Positions 27,507-37,083 of a DNA stretch of 64,000 nt are shown in pieces. The translations under genes and the position numbers were made by a program. The first letter of the stretch is position 1. The number at the start of each line of letters is the position of its first letter. The notes under the pieces are model-generated. The model worked only from the letters and a program-made list of their open reading frames with translations. It was not told where the DNA came from and ran no database searches. This stretch comes from Cetobacterium_A somerae (GTDB taxonomy: Bacteria; Fusobacteriota; Fusobacteriia; Fusobacteriales; Fusobacteriaceae): assembly GCF_044784365.2 (NCBI RefSeq), contig NZ_CP173062.2. The stretch is one strand, 5' to 3'.

Positions 27507-29048
27507 TTACTCTTTTTCTCCTTGAATTCTTATTTGTTCCCCAACATTTCCAGATATAACAACATTTTCAAACTTTACATTTTCTGCATTTGCTATAAAA
27601 AACCCACATTTACTCTCTTTTTCGATATGAGACATCATAGCTGGATAATCTGCTTCTACATCTTTGTTTGTAAAACTTATATTTATGTTTTTAAATTTTA
27701 TATTTTCAATAGGTTTTTCTGGCAGTCCATATAAAAATCCAGCACAAACCTCTGTCTCTATACATACAATATTTTCAAATTCTAAATTTTTTATATGAGG
27801 TGTTCTCTTATCTACAGGGAGTTTTTCTTTTGTATAAACATACTCTGTTTTTCCATCTGGATCACAAAAATAGAAAGAATTAAAAACAAATGGAACTTTA
27901 ACTTCATCCATATATACATCTTTTACGATAATTCCATCAATAACTCCTTGTTCCCCTCTTCCTCTTCTTGTTTTTACCCTAATACCTTTATCAGTTTTGT
28001 AAAAAATACATTTTTCAATATTAACGTTTTTTACTCCTCCAGACATTTCACTACCTATAACCACTCCTCCATGACCATATTTCATCAAGCAATTTCTTAT
28101 TTGAAAATTTTCTGATGGAGTTTTTAATTTTTCTCCTAAATATAATTTTCCAGATTTTATTGCTATGCAATCGTCTCCTACTGAAAAATCTATGCCGATG
28201 TATTCTACATTTTTACATGATTCCGGATCTATTCCATCAGTATTTGGTGAATCGGCTGGATTTTGAATTTTTAAATTTATAAATTTTAAATTTTCAGAAA
28301 AAAATGGATGAACTGTCCATGATGGTGAATTTTTTATCGTAACTCCCTCGATAGTTATATTCTTACACTTATTTAAAAATATTGTTCTTGGTCTCCAGGC
28401 TCCTCTTTTAATCTTTGGATTATTCCACCAATTTTCTTTAGAGGCTTGTCCATTTATAACTCCTTCTCCAATTATTTTTACATTTTCTATGTTTATTCCT
28501 GTAATTATTGAAGAAAAACTATCTAATGGATTTCCTTCCCAAGTTCCTAAATAATATTCTTCATCTTTTTCATTTTCTATTAATCCTGGAAGAATTCCAA
28601 AATTATCTCGATTAGTATCACCTAAAATTTCAGCTCCAGCTCCTAATTCAATAGTTATATCACTTTTTAAAAATAACGATGTAACTAAATATTTTCCTTT
28701 AGGAATATACACTCTTCCATTTTTAGGACAAGACATTATTGCTGTTTGCAAAGGAAGGGTATCATTTGATACTCCATCCCCCTTCACTCCAAATCTCTTA
28801 ACATTTAATGAAAAACTTTCACTTTTTGTTATAAAATCTTTCTTTATTAACAATTCTCCATTATCGTAAATTTCCAGTGTATAATTTGTTTCTGGTTCTA
28901 AATCATAAACACTATTAACTGTTTTTTCTATTTCAAATTTTTGTTTTCCAATCTTAACTTCTAACTTATTTTTAAGATAGAATCTATCTGTGTTATTTAT
29001 TTCAAAAGTAAAACTTCTTGAATTTATTAATACTATATTTATCTCCAT
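27507..29048 (-). CDS. GH28 polygalacturonase, apparently cytoplasmic exo-type
   Basis: A 513-residue protein. Residues 1-75 form a small beta domain; the rest is a pectin-lyase-like beta-helix. The GH28 signatures are present: SPNTDGIDPESC, VGDDCIAIKSG, YGHGGVVIGSEMSGG and the GIRVKTRRGRG variant of the RIK motif. No signal peptide is seen, so it probably trims imported oligogalacturonides, including unsaturated ones, to monomers. It is 12 bases from the next permease gene and shares the operon with pectinesterase and UxaA. Confidence 0.9.
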   Translation of the reverse strand: MEINIVLINSRSFTFEINNTDRFYLKNKLEVKIGKQKFEIEKTVNSVYDLEPETNYTLEIYDNGELLIKKDFITKSESFSLNVKRFGVKGDGVSNDTLPLQTAIMSCPKNGRVYIPKGKYLVTSLFLKSDITIELGAGAEILGDTNRDNFGILPGLIENEKDEEYYLGTWEGNPLDSFSSIITGINIENVKIIGEGVINGQASKENWWNNPKIKRGAWRPRTIFLNKCKNITIEGVTIKNSPSWTVHPFFSENLKFINLKIQNPADSPNTDGIDPESCKNVEYIGIDFSVGDDCIAIKSGKLYLGEKLKTPSENFQIRNCLMKYGHGGVVIGSEMSGGVKNVNIEKCIFYKTDKGIRVKTRRGRGEQGVIDGIIVKDVYMDEVKVPFVFNSFYFCDPDGKTEYVYTKEKLPVDKRTPHIKNLEFENIVCIETEVCAGFLYGLPEKPIENIKFKNINISFTNKDVEADYPAMMSHIEKESKCGFFIANAENVKFENVVISGNVGEQIRIQGEKE

Positions 29049-29060
29049 ATTTTACCTCTC

Positions 29061-29993
29061 TTATCCTTTTACTCCTCCAGCTGAAATTCCATCTACAAAG
29101 TGTCTTTGAGCACAGAAAAATACAATTAATGAAGGTGCTAATCCAATTATTGACATCGCTAAAATTTGATTCCAGTTTACACTGCTACTTACATCCATAG
29201 ACATTTTTAATGCCAATGCTACTGGATATTTTTCAACACTTGATAAATAGATTAACGGCCCCATAAAATCATTCATAGTCCACATAAATTGAAATAGTGC
29301 AATAGATATTATTGCTGGTTTTAGCATAGGAACCATTATATAAATAAGTGTTTGTAAAGAGTTACATCCATCTACACAAGCAGCCTCTTCAATCTCCTTA
29401 GGTAACCCTCTTATAAATTGTATTAACATGAATACAAAGAATGTATCTGTAGCAAAAGCTGCAGGAATAAATAAAGGTAAATATGTATCTAACCAACCAA
29501 AGTTTTTATACATTAAAAATTGTGGAATTCTTAAAACTACATTTGGTAGTAAAAGAGTTGATATCAAAATTCCAAATAAAATCTTTTTCCCTGGGAATTT
29601 AAATCTTGCAAAACCATAAGCTGTTAAAACTGCTGATACAATTGTTAAAGCAACTTTTGGTAAAACAATTTTAAAGGTGTTAAAAAAATATGTTGTAAAT
29701 GTATACTCCGTTGACGTTTTCCATCCATTTACATATCCACTAAAATCAAATTTAAAATCTTTAGGTATAAATCCTATACTTGTAAAAATATCAGCATTTG
29801 TTTTAAAAGAAGCTCCTAGTAACCAAATTAAAGGATAGAGCATAGCTATTCCAACAATAGCTAAAGTTAAATATCTCAATCCAACTTTAATACCTGATAT
29901 TATATTTCTTTTTCTTGCTCTTAATTGATTCTCTTTTCTGATATCATCTGAGATTTCATCTATTGATATATTTATATTTTTTACATTTTCCAT
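29061..29993 (-). CDS. Sugar ABC transporter permease, MalG/TogN type
   Basis: A 310-residue inner-membrane protein with about six helices after a cytoplasmic N-terminal stretch. The EAA loop contacting the ATPase reads EEAACVDGCNSLQTLIYIMVP. MalG-type permeases pair with a MalF-type partner, here the next gene upstream (4-base gap). Gene context with pectinolytic enzymes and two oligogalacturonide-type binding proteins suggests a TogMN-like oligogalacturonide importer. No ATPase gene is present in the window. Confidence 0.88.
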   Translation of the reverse strand: MENVKNINISIDEISDDIRKENQLRARKRNIISGIKVGLRYLTLAIVGIAMLYPLIWLLGASFKTNADIFTSIGFIPKDFKFDFSGYVNGWKTSTEYTFTTYFFNTFKIVLPKVALTIVSAVLTAYGFARFKFPGKKILFGILISTLLLPNVVLRIPQFLMYKNFGWLDTYLPLFIPAAFATDTFFVFMLIQFIRGLPKEIEEAACVDGCNSLQTLIYIMVPMLKPAIISIALFQFMWTMNDFMGPLIYLSSVEKYPVALALKMSMDVSSSVNWNQILAMSIIGLAPSLIVFFCAQRHFVDGISAGGVKG

Positions 29994-29996
29994 TTT

Positions 29997-30875
29997 TTAT
30001 TCCTCCCCACTATCAGAGTAGTGTACCCAATATTTTTGACTTCTAAATGAAAATAGTGTGAATATCATTATTATTAAAAATAATACCCATGATATCGCTG
30101 AAGCATACCCCATTTGATAGTAATTAAATGCATTATCATATATTAATAGTGGTAGTAATTTTGTTGAGTTAAGTGGTCCACCACCTGTTATAATATAAGG
30201 TCCATTAAATTCTTGGAAAGCTTGAATAAGTTGCATAATAAAGTTAAAGAATATAACTGGTGATATCATCGGAATTGTTATATTTAAAAACATCATTGTT
30301 TGTGAAGCTCCCTCTATTCTAGCTGATTCATATAATTCTTCTGGTATATTTTTTAAAGCTGCTAAAAATATCACCATTGCAGATCCAAACTGCCAAGCTC
30401 TTAAAAGACTTACTGTAAATAATGCATACTTTGGATCTCCTAACCATGAAATTGGATTAACTCCTAAATATCCAATTATTATATTTATTAATCCTTGATC
30501 TGAAAATAAAAATCTCCATAAAACAGCTATTGCAACACTTCCTCCTAATATAGATGGTATATAATAAGCCGTTCTAAAAAAGTTTATTCCCTTTAATTTA
30601 TAATTTAAAATGTTTGCTATAAATAATGCAAAAGCTAACTTTATAGGAACTGTTATAAATACATATTTTAAGGTATTAGACAATGTTTTTAAAAATAAAG
30701 GGTCATTAAATAACTTTATATAATTTGAAAGACCTACAAATTTTGGTGCACTTAATAAATTGTAATTTGTAAAACTTAACCAAAGTGATGAAATAAAAGG
30801 ATAAACTGTAAAAATTAAAAATCCTATTATCCATGGAGCTATAAATAAATATCCGTTAAATTGTTTACTTTTCAC
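29997..30875 (-). CDS. Sugar ABC transporter permease, MalF/TogM type
   Basis: A 292-residue protein with six predicted membrane helices. The sequence opens with YLFIAPWIIGFLIFTVYPF, common to this family, and has the EAA loop EELYESARIEGASQTMMFLNITIP. Its start overlaps the last codons of the GH105 hydrolase gene by 11 bases, indicating translational coupling. It is the partner of the MalG-type permease downstream. The proposed substrate (oligogalacturonides or rhamnogalacturonan oligomers) comes from context. Confidence 0.88.
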   Translation of the reverse strand: MKSKQFNGYLFIAPWIIGFLIFTVYPFISSLWLSFTNYNLLSAPKFVGLSNYIKLFNDPLFLKTLSNTLKYVFITVPIKLAFALFIANILNYKLKGINFFRTAYYIPSILGGSVAIAVLWRFLFSDQGLINIIIGYLGVNPISWLGDPKYALFTVSLLRAWQFGSAMVIFLAALKNIPEELYESARIEGASQTMMFLNITIPMISPVIFFNFIMQLIQAFQEFNGPYIITGGGPLNSTKLLPLLIYDNAFNYYQMGYASAISWVLFLIIMIFTLFSFRSQKYWVHYSDSGEE

Positions 30876-31995
30876 TATTCATCACATCCTTTTCTAAATA
30901 TAAATACTCACTATATGTCATCAAAAATATTCCACTGCCTTTTACATCATCAGAAACAATAGGCTCTGATAAGTAATATTCGTAGCTTCCATCTCTTTCT
31001 TGACCACCAAATCCACCTAATCCTGCAACTAAACAAATTCCATCTAAAGATAAACTTTTATCTTCTTTTTCTCTTAAGTATTCTTTATAAATTCCTTCAA
31101 AAGCCTTTTTTCCAATTTCTGAGTACCTTTCACCGATATATCCTAATCTTGCTCCTTTCATCATGGCATAGGCTACCATTAAAGATCCAGAAGTCTCAAG
31201 ATAGTTTCCATTCATCTCTTTTTTATCTACAATCTGATACCACATATTTTTCATCAAATCTCTGTACTCATCTACCCCTTTTATCGCCTCTTTGAATAAG
31301 ATTTGAAGCCCTCTATATTCATTAAAAATCTCTTCTGACATATATTCTAAAGTATCAACTATCGACATTAAATGCCATCCGATGGCTCTTAACCAAAAGT
31401 TTTTAGAAAGCCCTGTTTCTGGAACTATCCAACTACATTTTTTAGCTGTATCCCATCCATGGTAATGCAATTTAAACTTTTCATCAAACATATTTTCTCT
31501 AACATTAATAAAATGTTTAAAAATATCTCCATAATTTCTTTTTCCATTGAACTCTGTCTCATATCTTATATAAAAGGGTTCAACCATATACATCCCATCT
31601 AGCCAAACTTGATTTTCATATCTTTTTTTATGCCAAAAATTCCCTTGTGGAACTCTTGGATGTTCTAAAATTTGTTCATATAATTTTTCAATTGCTTTTC
31701 TATATTTTTCATTCCCTGTAAAATTATAAACATCAAATAGAACTTTTCCTGCATTTATATTGTCTATATTAAACTCATTTTTCTCATAACCCTTTATAAC
31801 TCCATCTTCATCTATAAAATCATCAAGATAACTATATACAAAATTTAAATATTCATCTTCTTTCGTTGTTTTATATAGCAACATTGCCCCTTGTAATAAA
31901 CATCCATCTTCATAGCACCACTTTCCCTTATATGGTTTATAACTTTTTAAATAGTTACTTATATACTTTCTAGACTTTGTATTTATAGAATCCAT
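30865..31995 (-). CDS. GH105 unsaturated rhamnogalacturonyl/galacturonyl hydrolase (YteR-like)
   Basis: A 376-residue (alpha/alpha)6-barrel hydrolase removing the unsaturated uronic acid left at the non-reducing end by pectate or rhamnogalacturonan lyases. The catalytic aspartate lies in QVWLDGMYMVEPF (about 132-144), an upstream aspartate in NIDNINAG, and WLRAIGWHLMSIVDTLE in the substrate-binding region. No signal peptide is seen, so it is cytoplasmic. It is the first gene of the minus operon, with AAAGGAGG before the ATG and the promoter about 40 bases upstream. Confidence 0.88.
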   Translation of the reverse strand: MDSINTKSRKYISNYLKSYKPYKGKWCYEDGCLLQGAMLLYKTTKEDEYLNFVYSYLDDFIDEDGVIKGYEKNEFNIDNINAGKVLFDVYNFTGNEKYRKAIEKLYEQILEHPRVPQGNFWHKKRYENQVWLDGMYMVEPFYIRYETEFNGKRNYGDIFKHFINVRENMFDEKFKLHYHGWDTAKKCSWIVPETGLSKNFWLRAIGWHLMSIVDTLEYMSEEIFNEYRGLQILFKEAIKGVDEYRDLMKNMWYQIVDKKEMNGNYLETSGSLMVAYAMMKGARLGYIGERYSEIGKKAFEGIYKEYLREKEDKSLSLDGICLVAGLGGFGGQERDGSYEYYLSEPIVSDDVKGSGIFLMTYSEYLYLEKDVMNSEK

Positions 31996-32025
31996 TTTGT
32001 TACCTCCTTTAATTATTTTACACTA

Positions 32026-32056
32026 GTATCCTAGTAAACATTTTTAAAAAAGTCAA
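32026..32056 (-). promoter_or_regulatory. Promoter of the minus pectin operon with overlapping operator
   Basis: On the minus strand TTGACT (32051-32056), 17-base spacer, TAGGAT (32028-32033). The -10 region is covered by CTAGGATACTAG, whose opposite strand reads GTATCCTAG (32026-32034); the same nine bases recur downstream of the other pectin promoter at 34.4 kb. An operator on the -10 box implies repression. The -35 box sits within a short AAAAAAGTC/GACTTTTTT inverted repeat. Confidence 0.7.
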
Positions 32057-32159
32057 GACTTTTTTATTTCAAAATAGTTTTTTTTGTATATATATAGTAT
32101 TTTTTGTTTTTATAATGTTAGTAAAATATTATTTTTATTGATATTGCTATATTAAAATT

Positions 32160-32187
32160 TTGCACATTTTAATATTTCTGGTATAAT
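32160..32187 (+). promoter_or_regulatory. Promoter of the GntR regulator gene
   Basis: TTGCAC (32160-32165), 16-base spacer and an extended -10 TGGTATAAT (32179-32187). No copy of GTATCCTAG overlaps it. Confidence 0.7.
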
Positions 32188-32222
32188 AAAAATAGAATAT
32201 AAAGAACTGTTGGAGGTGTACT

Positions 32223-32915
32223 TTGAATTTATCAAAAGTTAATCGTCAATTTGGCGAGAATACTAAAAATTTTATATATAGAGTTTTAAAAACAAATATA
32301 ATGATTCTAAATATTAAACCTGGAACTGGGATAAGCGAATCTGATATCGGTGAAACTTTAGGTGTTAGTAGGACTCCTATTAGAGAATCTGTCGTTAAAT
32401 TATCTGAAGAAAGACTAATGGATGTTTATCCACAAAAGGGATCATTCGTATCTCTAATTGATTTAAAATTAGTTGAAGAGGCTTTTTTCATGAGAAAAAT
32501 CGTCGAAAGAGAAGTTCTAAAACTCGCTACAACAAATTTCTCAAACCAAGCTATTAAAGAGCTTGAAAAAAACTTAAAATTTCAAAATATAATTGCTCAA
32601 ATTGAAGAGGATCATACAGAACTTTTTTTCTTAGATAACGATTTTCATAGAATCATTTATAAAGAAGTTGGAAAAGAAAGAGTTTGGGAGGCTGTTCAAT
32701 CATTAAGTACTCACTATGATCGTGTTAGGTTTTTAGATGCTATTGAAAAAACAAATTTAATTCCGACACTTGATCAACACAAAGATATTATTAATATAAT
32801 TAGAGATGGCGACATTAACAAAGTCGATGAAATGATTGATAAACATCTTTCAAATTTTAAAAATAAAATTGGATATTTAATTGAAAAATATCCTGATTAT
32901 TTCCTAAAATCTTAA
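32223..32915 (+). CDS. GntR/FadR-family regulator, probable pectin-catabolism repressor
   Basis: A 230-residue protein with a winged helix-turn-helix (about 30-75, SESDIGETLGVSRTPIRESVVKL) and a C-terminal FCD ligand-binding domain with the DNDFHR metal/ligand motif. The start is TTG with GGAGG six bases upstream. It stands between, and divergent from, the minus pectin operon, in the place where ExuR/UxuR/KdgR-type regulators occur. The likely ligand is galacturonate or a keto-deoxy-uronate, and the likely target is the GTATCCTAG element (both inferred). Confidence 0.88.
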   Translation: MNLSKVNRQFGENTKNFIYRVLKTNIMILNIKPGTGISESDIGETLGVSRTPIRESVVKLSEERLMDVYPQKGSFVSLIDLKLVEEAFFMRKIVEREVLKLATTNFSNQAIKELEKNLKFQNIIAQIEEDHTELFFLDNDFHRIIYKEVGKERVWEAVQSLSTHYDRVRFLDAIEKTNLIPTLDQHKDIINIIRDGDINKVDEMIDKHLSNFKNKIGYLIEKYPDYFLKS

Positions 32916-32922
32916 ATTACAA

Positions 32923-32954
32923 ATAAAACCTACCTTAAATTTGGTAGGTTTTAT
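32923..32954. terminator. Bidirectional terminator between the GntR and MATE genes
   Basis: A perfect 12-bp stem (ATAAAACCTACC / GGTAGGTTTTAT) with an 8-base loop lies between convergent genes, reaching into the MATE stop codon. Confidence 0.88.
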
Positions 32955-34285
32955 ACTTTTTTCTCCCAATCAACTCTTTTATATAAAACAAACGAAAACA
33001 CTAGTGCAAAAAGATTACTAAACAACATAGAATACCATATTGAAAATTCATATAAAACTAATAAGTTTTCAAATATTAGTATAAAAGGAACCCTAAATAT
33101 CCAAACCCTTCCAAAATGACAATACATTCCAAATTTAGTATGTCCCGTTCCTTGAAATACTGCTGCTAACGGTTGAAATATAGCCCAAGGAATTACACTT
33201 ATCAACATAATTTTCAAATAATTTATTGAGTGTTTTTTTATTTCTATATCTTTAGTAAATATATCTATAACTGGATTTAAAATTAAAAATACAACAATCA
33301 TTGATACCATTCCTACAAATAATCCGCAAACAATTCCAGTTCTTAGGACATTTTTTGCTTTTTTTATATTTTTTGCTCCAACATTCTGTCCCACTAAAAT
33401 AGCTACTGCTGTTCCTATTCCATTTATTAATACATAAATTATATTGTTAATTCTGTTTCCTACACCGTAAGCTGCTAAAACTTCTGTTCCGTATTTAACA
33501 ACAAAAATATTTATTATTATAAAACTTAATGAATTGGTAATAGTTGTAAGCGATGATGGAATTCCTAACTTCAATATTCTATAAAAAATATCTTTTTTAA
33601 TTTTTAAAAATTCTAAACTTATCTCTCGCTTTAAATAAAGTTCATATGTACAGTACCCTCCTAATATTACATTTGCTATTAAGGTTGCAAATCCAATTCC
33701 ATATAATCCTAATTTAAATTTATTTATAAATAAAGAATTTAAAAATATATTTAGAATAGTTGAAAATGCTATTAAATATAAAGGACTCATACTTTTTCCT
33801 TTTGAATTTTTTATTGTTATATATGTTGATACTAAAAAAGTCATTGGAATCGTTAAAAAAATAAATTTTATATACAAACTACTTTTTTCCAACAACTCTC
33901 CATCAGCTCCTGAAAATTTCAATATTTTCTCACAAAAAATAAATGATAATATTGTTATAAACAAAGATACCAATATATTTATACTCAATAGTTGACTATT
34001 TGTTTTTAGGATTTCTTTCTTATCTTTTTTTCCTACCAGCTGACTTATTATTACTCCTCCACCTACTGCAAACCCACTGCCTATTCCCACTATCATCTGG
34101 GTTATTGGACTTGTAAAAGATGAAGTAGCTAATTCTACTCCGCCTACTTTTCCCATATAGTATGAATCGGCGAGATTATATAAGTTTTGTAAAAAATTTG
34201 ATAATATTATTGGGCTAGCTAATAATATCAAATTTTTCACATCCTTTTTTTCTAAACTCCACCCTTCAACTTTCTCTTTTAACAT
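32951..34285 (-). CDS. MATE-family efflux transporter
   Basis: A 444-residue protein with 12 predicted helices in two halves. It opens with KNLILLASPIILSNFLQNLYNLADSYYMG, the usual first-helix pattern of MATE/NorM-like exporters, and a comparable LGIPSSLTTITNSLSF segment starts the second half. These proteins expel cationic compounds using Na+ or H+. It is inserted between the two halves of the pectin regulon but shows no sign of being part of it. Substrate unknown. A second MATE gene lies at 41.2-42.5 kb. Confidence 0.9.
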   Translation of the reverse strand: MLKEKVEGWSLEKKDVKNLILLASPIILSNFLQNLYNLADSYYMGKVGGVELATSSFTSPITQMIVGIGSGFAVGGGVIISQLVGKKDKKEILKTNSQLLSINILVSLFITILSFIFCEKILKFSGADGELLEKSSLYIKFIFLTIPMTFLVSTYITIKNSKGKSMSPLYLIAFSTILNIFLNSLFINKFKLGLYGIGFATLIANVILGGYCTYELYLKREISLEFLKIKKDIFYRILKLGIPSSLTTITNSLSFIIINIFVVKYGTEVLAAYGVGNRINNIIYVLINGIGTAVAILVGQNVGAKNIKKAKNVLRTGIVCGLFVGMVSMIVVFLILNPVIDIFTKDIEIKKHSINYLKIMLISVIPWAIFQPLAAVFQGTGHTKFGMYCHFGRVWIFRVPFILIFENLLVLYEFSIWYSMLFSNLFALVFSFVLYKRVDWEKKV

Positions 34286-34349
34286 GATAATCCTCCGATT
34301 GATTCATTCTATTTTAGAACTTTTTATTTAAAAAAAACATAATAAAAAT

Positions 34350-34411
34350 TTGACTTTTTTATTTTTTTAAGGTATGTTTTAATTGTAAATACATTTTAAC
34401 TTGTATCCTAG
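34350..34411 (+). promoter_or_regulatory. Promoter of the plus pectin operon with downstream operator
   Basis: TTGACT (34350-34355), exact 17-base spacer, TATGTT (34373-34378). The GTATCCTAG element (34403-34411, context CTTGTATCCTAG) lies about 20 bases past the expected start of transcription, a roadblock position. Confidence 0.65.
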
Positions 34412-34476
34412 AATGTTAACATACTAATAAACAAGTTTCAATGAGAAAATTTTTTATAATACGGGAGGTATATTTT

Positions 34477-35751
34477 ATGGATTTCAAAAAATTACTTTTA
34501 CTAGGTTCAGTTGTTGTAGGGATGTCCTATCCGACAATTTCTTCAGCTAATTCTAAAGTTGTGAATTTAAAAATGTCTTGGTGGGGTGGAGACGATAGAC
34601 ATAAAAAAACATTAGAGGCACTAAAACTTTTTGAAGAAAAATATCCTAATATTAAAGTTAAAGGAGAGTACGGTGGATGGAGCGGGTGGCAAGAAAAAGT
34701 TACCACTCAAATAATTGGAAATACTGCACCTGATGTTATGCAGATTAACTGGAACTGGATTGATCTTTTTTCAAAAGATGGAAATGGATTTTATGATTTA
34801 AATAAACTTTCAGACACTATTAATCTTGATAATTATAACTCTGATATACTTAATCAGTGTTCTGTTAATGGGAAGTTAAATGCTATTCCAATTGGAATGA
34901 CTGGAAAGGTATTTTATATAAACGAAACTACGTATGCTAAAGCCGGCCTTTCAATTCCTAAAAACTTCAATGAAATGATTTCATCAGCTAAGATTATTAG
35001 AGAAAAATTAGGAAATGATTATTATGCTTTTGATACTGATGCTTATGGAGCTCTTCTTCTTATGCTTTATAAATTAGAACAAGAAACTGGAAAGCCATTT
35101 ATCGTTAATAATAAAGTTGCTTATACAGAAGCAGAACTCGTTGAGGCTATTAATTTTTACAATAATCTAGTTGAACAAAACGCTCTACCATCATTAAAAG
35201 TTAGAGCTGCTGCTGGATTCATTCCTTTAGATCAACATCCAAGTTGGATTCAAGGTAAATATGCAGGAACATATGAATGGGATAGTTCCGCTCAAAAATG
35301 GCAAGATGCTCTTGAAGGAAATCAAAAATTAGTTTTAGCTGACTTTCCAACAGAATTTGGAGAAAATAAATCTGCATTCAATAAAGTTTCTATGGCTTTT
35401 GCTATTAAGAAAAATACAAAATACCCAAAAGAAGCTGCTACTTTAGTTGAATTTTTAACAACAGATCCTGAAGCTGTAAAAATTCTTGGAACTTCTAGAG
35501 GAATCCCTTCTAATTCTACTGCTGTTGAGGTATTAGAAAGTAATGGACAACTTACTGGTTTAGCTTTTGAAGCTAATAATGCTGTTAAAGATTTTGCTGG
35601 AAAAGGTATACACCCTCTTTTTGAACATAAAAAATTAAATACAGATCTAAGAGGTGCAATCGAAACTTTTGGATATGGTCAAGCAAATGCTGAACAAACA
35701 GCTAAATCAATCATATCTATCACTAATGAATTTTTATCTCAAAACCAATAA
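34477..35751 (+). CDS. ABC transporter sugar-binding protein (TogB-like), secreted
   Basis: A 424-residue solute-binding protein of the MalE/UgpB cluster with a Sec signal peptide ending around residue 24 (SYPTISSA). The mature part starts with VVNLKMSWWGGDDRHKKTLE. The SWWGGDDRH segment, PDVMQINWNW and LDQHPSWIQGKYAGTYEWD shape the ligand site. The start at 34477 is preferred because GGGAGG precedes it. The next gene encodes a close paralogue. Together with the two permeases of the minus operon it probably imports oligogalacturonides. Confidence 0.88.
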   Translation: MDFKKLLLLGSVVVGMSYPTISSANSKVVNLKMSWWGGDDRHKKTLEALKLFEEKYPNIKVKGEYGGWSGWQEKVTTQIIGNTAPDVMQINWNWIDLFSKDGNGFYDLNKLSDTINLDNYNSDILNQCSVNGKLNAIPIGMTGKVFYINETTYAKAGLSIPKNFNEMISSAKIIREKLGNDYYAFDTDAYGALLLMLYKLEQETGKPFIVNNKVAYTEAELVEAINFYNNLVEQNALPSLKVRAAAGFIPLDQHPSWIQGKYAGTYEWDSSAQKWQDALEGNQKLVLADFPTEFGENKSAFNKVSMAFAIKKNTKYPKEAATLVEFLTTDPEAVKILGTSRGIPSNSTAVEVLESNGQLTGLAFEANNAVKDFAGKGIHPLFEHKKLNTDLRGAIETFGYGQANAEQTAKSIISITNEFLSQNQ

Positions 35752-35775
35752 AAATATATTATAGGGAGAATATCT

Positions 35776-37074
35776 ATGAGTTATAAAAAAGTCTTTTTTC
35801 TATCATTAACTGCATTATCTATTTTCACAGCATGTAACAAAGATAAAGAAAATATATCCTCTTCAACTCCAAGTAACCAAAATATAACATTAAGAGTTTC
35901 GTGGTGGGGTGGGGATGATAGGCACAAAAAAACTATAGAAGCTTTAAAACTTTTTGAAGAAAAATACCCTAATATAAAAATTAAATCAGAATATGGTGGA
36001 TGGCAAGGATGGCAAGAAAAAATCACTACTCAAATGGCTGGTGATATGGCCGCTGATCTTATACAAATTAACTGGAACTGGATAAATATTTTTTCTAAAA
36101 ATGGAGATGGTTTTTATAACCTAAATGATTTATCTACTACCCTTGATTTGAATCAATATGATAAAAATATTTTAGAACAATGTGTTATTAATAATAAATT
36201 AAATGCTATTCCTTATGGAGTTGCCGGAAGAGTCTTTCTGTACAATAAAACAACTTACGATAAAGTTGGCTTACCTCTTCCTAAAAGTTTCCAAGATATT
36301 GTTACTTCTACTCAGATAATGAAAGAGAAGCTTGGTCCTGATTACTTTGGATTTGAATCTGATTACTATGGTGCTCTTCTTCTTATGCTTTATAAACTAG
36401 AGCAAGAAACTGGAAAACCATTTATTGTCAATAATAAAGTGGCTTATAGTCAACAAGAGCTAAAAAATGCTGCTGATTTTTACTTAAATTTAGTTAATAC
36501 TAAAACCATTCCTTCTTTAGAAGATCGAGCTGCCGCTGGAAATATTCAACTTGATCAACATCCATCTTGGATTGTTGGAAAATTTGGTGGAACTTATGAA
36601 TGGGATAGCGCTTCTTTAAAATGGAGAGATTCTTTAGAAGAAGGACAAGAACTTGTTGTTGGTGAGTACCCAAAAGATTTCGGACTCCACAAATCTGGGT
36701 TTTCAAAAGTGTCTATGGCTTTTGCAATTAATAAAAATACTAAATATCCAAAAGAAACGGCTGAATTACTTAATTTTTTAATATCTGATCCTGAAGCTGT
36801 TAAAATTCTTGGAGTGTCTAGAGGAATTCCAGCTAATACTTCTGCTGTTACTACTTTAAAAGAAAATAACCTTTTGGATTCATTCATTTTAGAAGCTAAC
36901 AATAAAGTTATTGATTTTGCTGGTAAAGGTATACATCCTCTATTTGAACATAAGCAGTTACATGTAGCTTTAAAAGATATTATAGATAAATTAGGTTATA
37001 AACAGCTTTCACCTGAAGATGCTTCTAATCAAATTATTAATGTAACAAATGAGTTTTTAAAAGAGAATAACTAG
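35776..37074 (+). CDS. ABC transporter sugar-binding lipoprotein, tandem paralogue
   Basis: A 432-residue binding protein clearly duplicated from its neighbour: SWWGGDDRHKKTIEALKLFEEKYPNIK, QINWNW, YGALLLMLYKLEQETGKPFIVNNK and FAGKGIHPLFEHK are nearly identical in the two. It differs at the N-terminus, which ends in a lipobox-like SIFTAC (cysteine near residue 20) followed by a flexible, charged linker. This one should therefore be membrane-anchored while the other is free in the periplasm. The gap to the first copy is 24 bases. Confidence 0.88.
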   Translation: MSYKKVFFLSLTALSIFTACNKDKENISSSTPSNQNITLRVSWWGGDDRHKKTIEALKLFEEKYPNIKIKSEYGGWQGWQEKITTQMAGDMAADLIQINWNWINIFSKNGDGFYNLNDLSTTLDLNQYDKNILEQCVINNKLNAIPYGVAGRVFLYNKTTYDKVGLPLPKSFQDIVTSTQIMKEKLGPDYFGFESDYYGALLLMLYKLEQETGKPFIVNNKVAYSQQELKNAADFYLNLVNTKTIPSLEDRAAAGNIQLDQHPSWIVGKFGGTYEWDSASLKWRDSLEEGQELVVGEYPKDFGLHKSGFSKVSMAFAINKNTKYPKETAELLNFLISDPEAVKILGVSRGIPANTSAVTTLKENNLLDSFILEANNKVIDFAGKGIHPLFEHKQLHVALKDIIDKLGYKQLSPEDASNQIINVTNEFLKENN

Positions 37075-37083
37075 GGGGAATAT

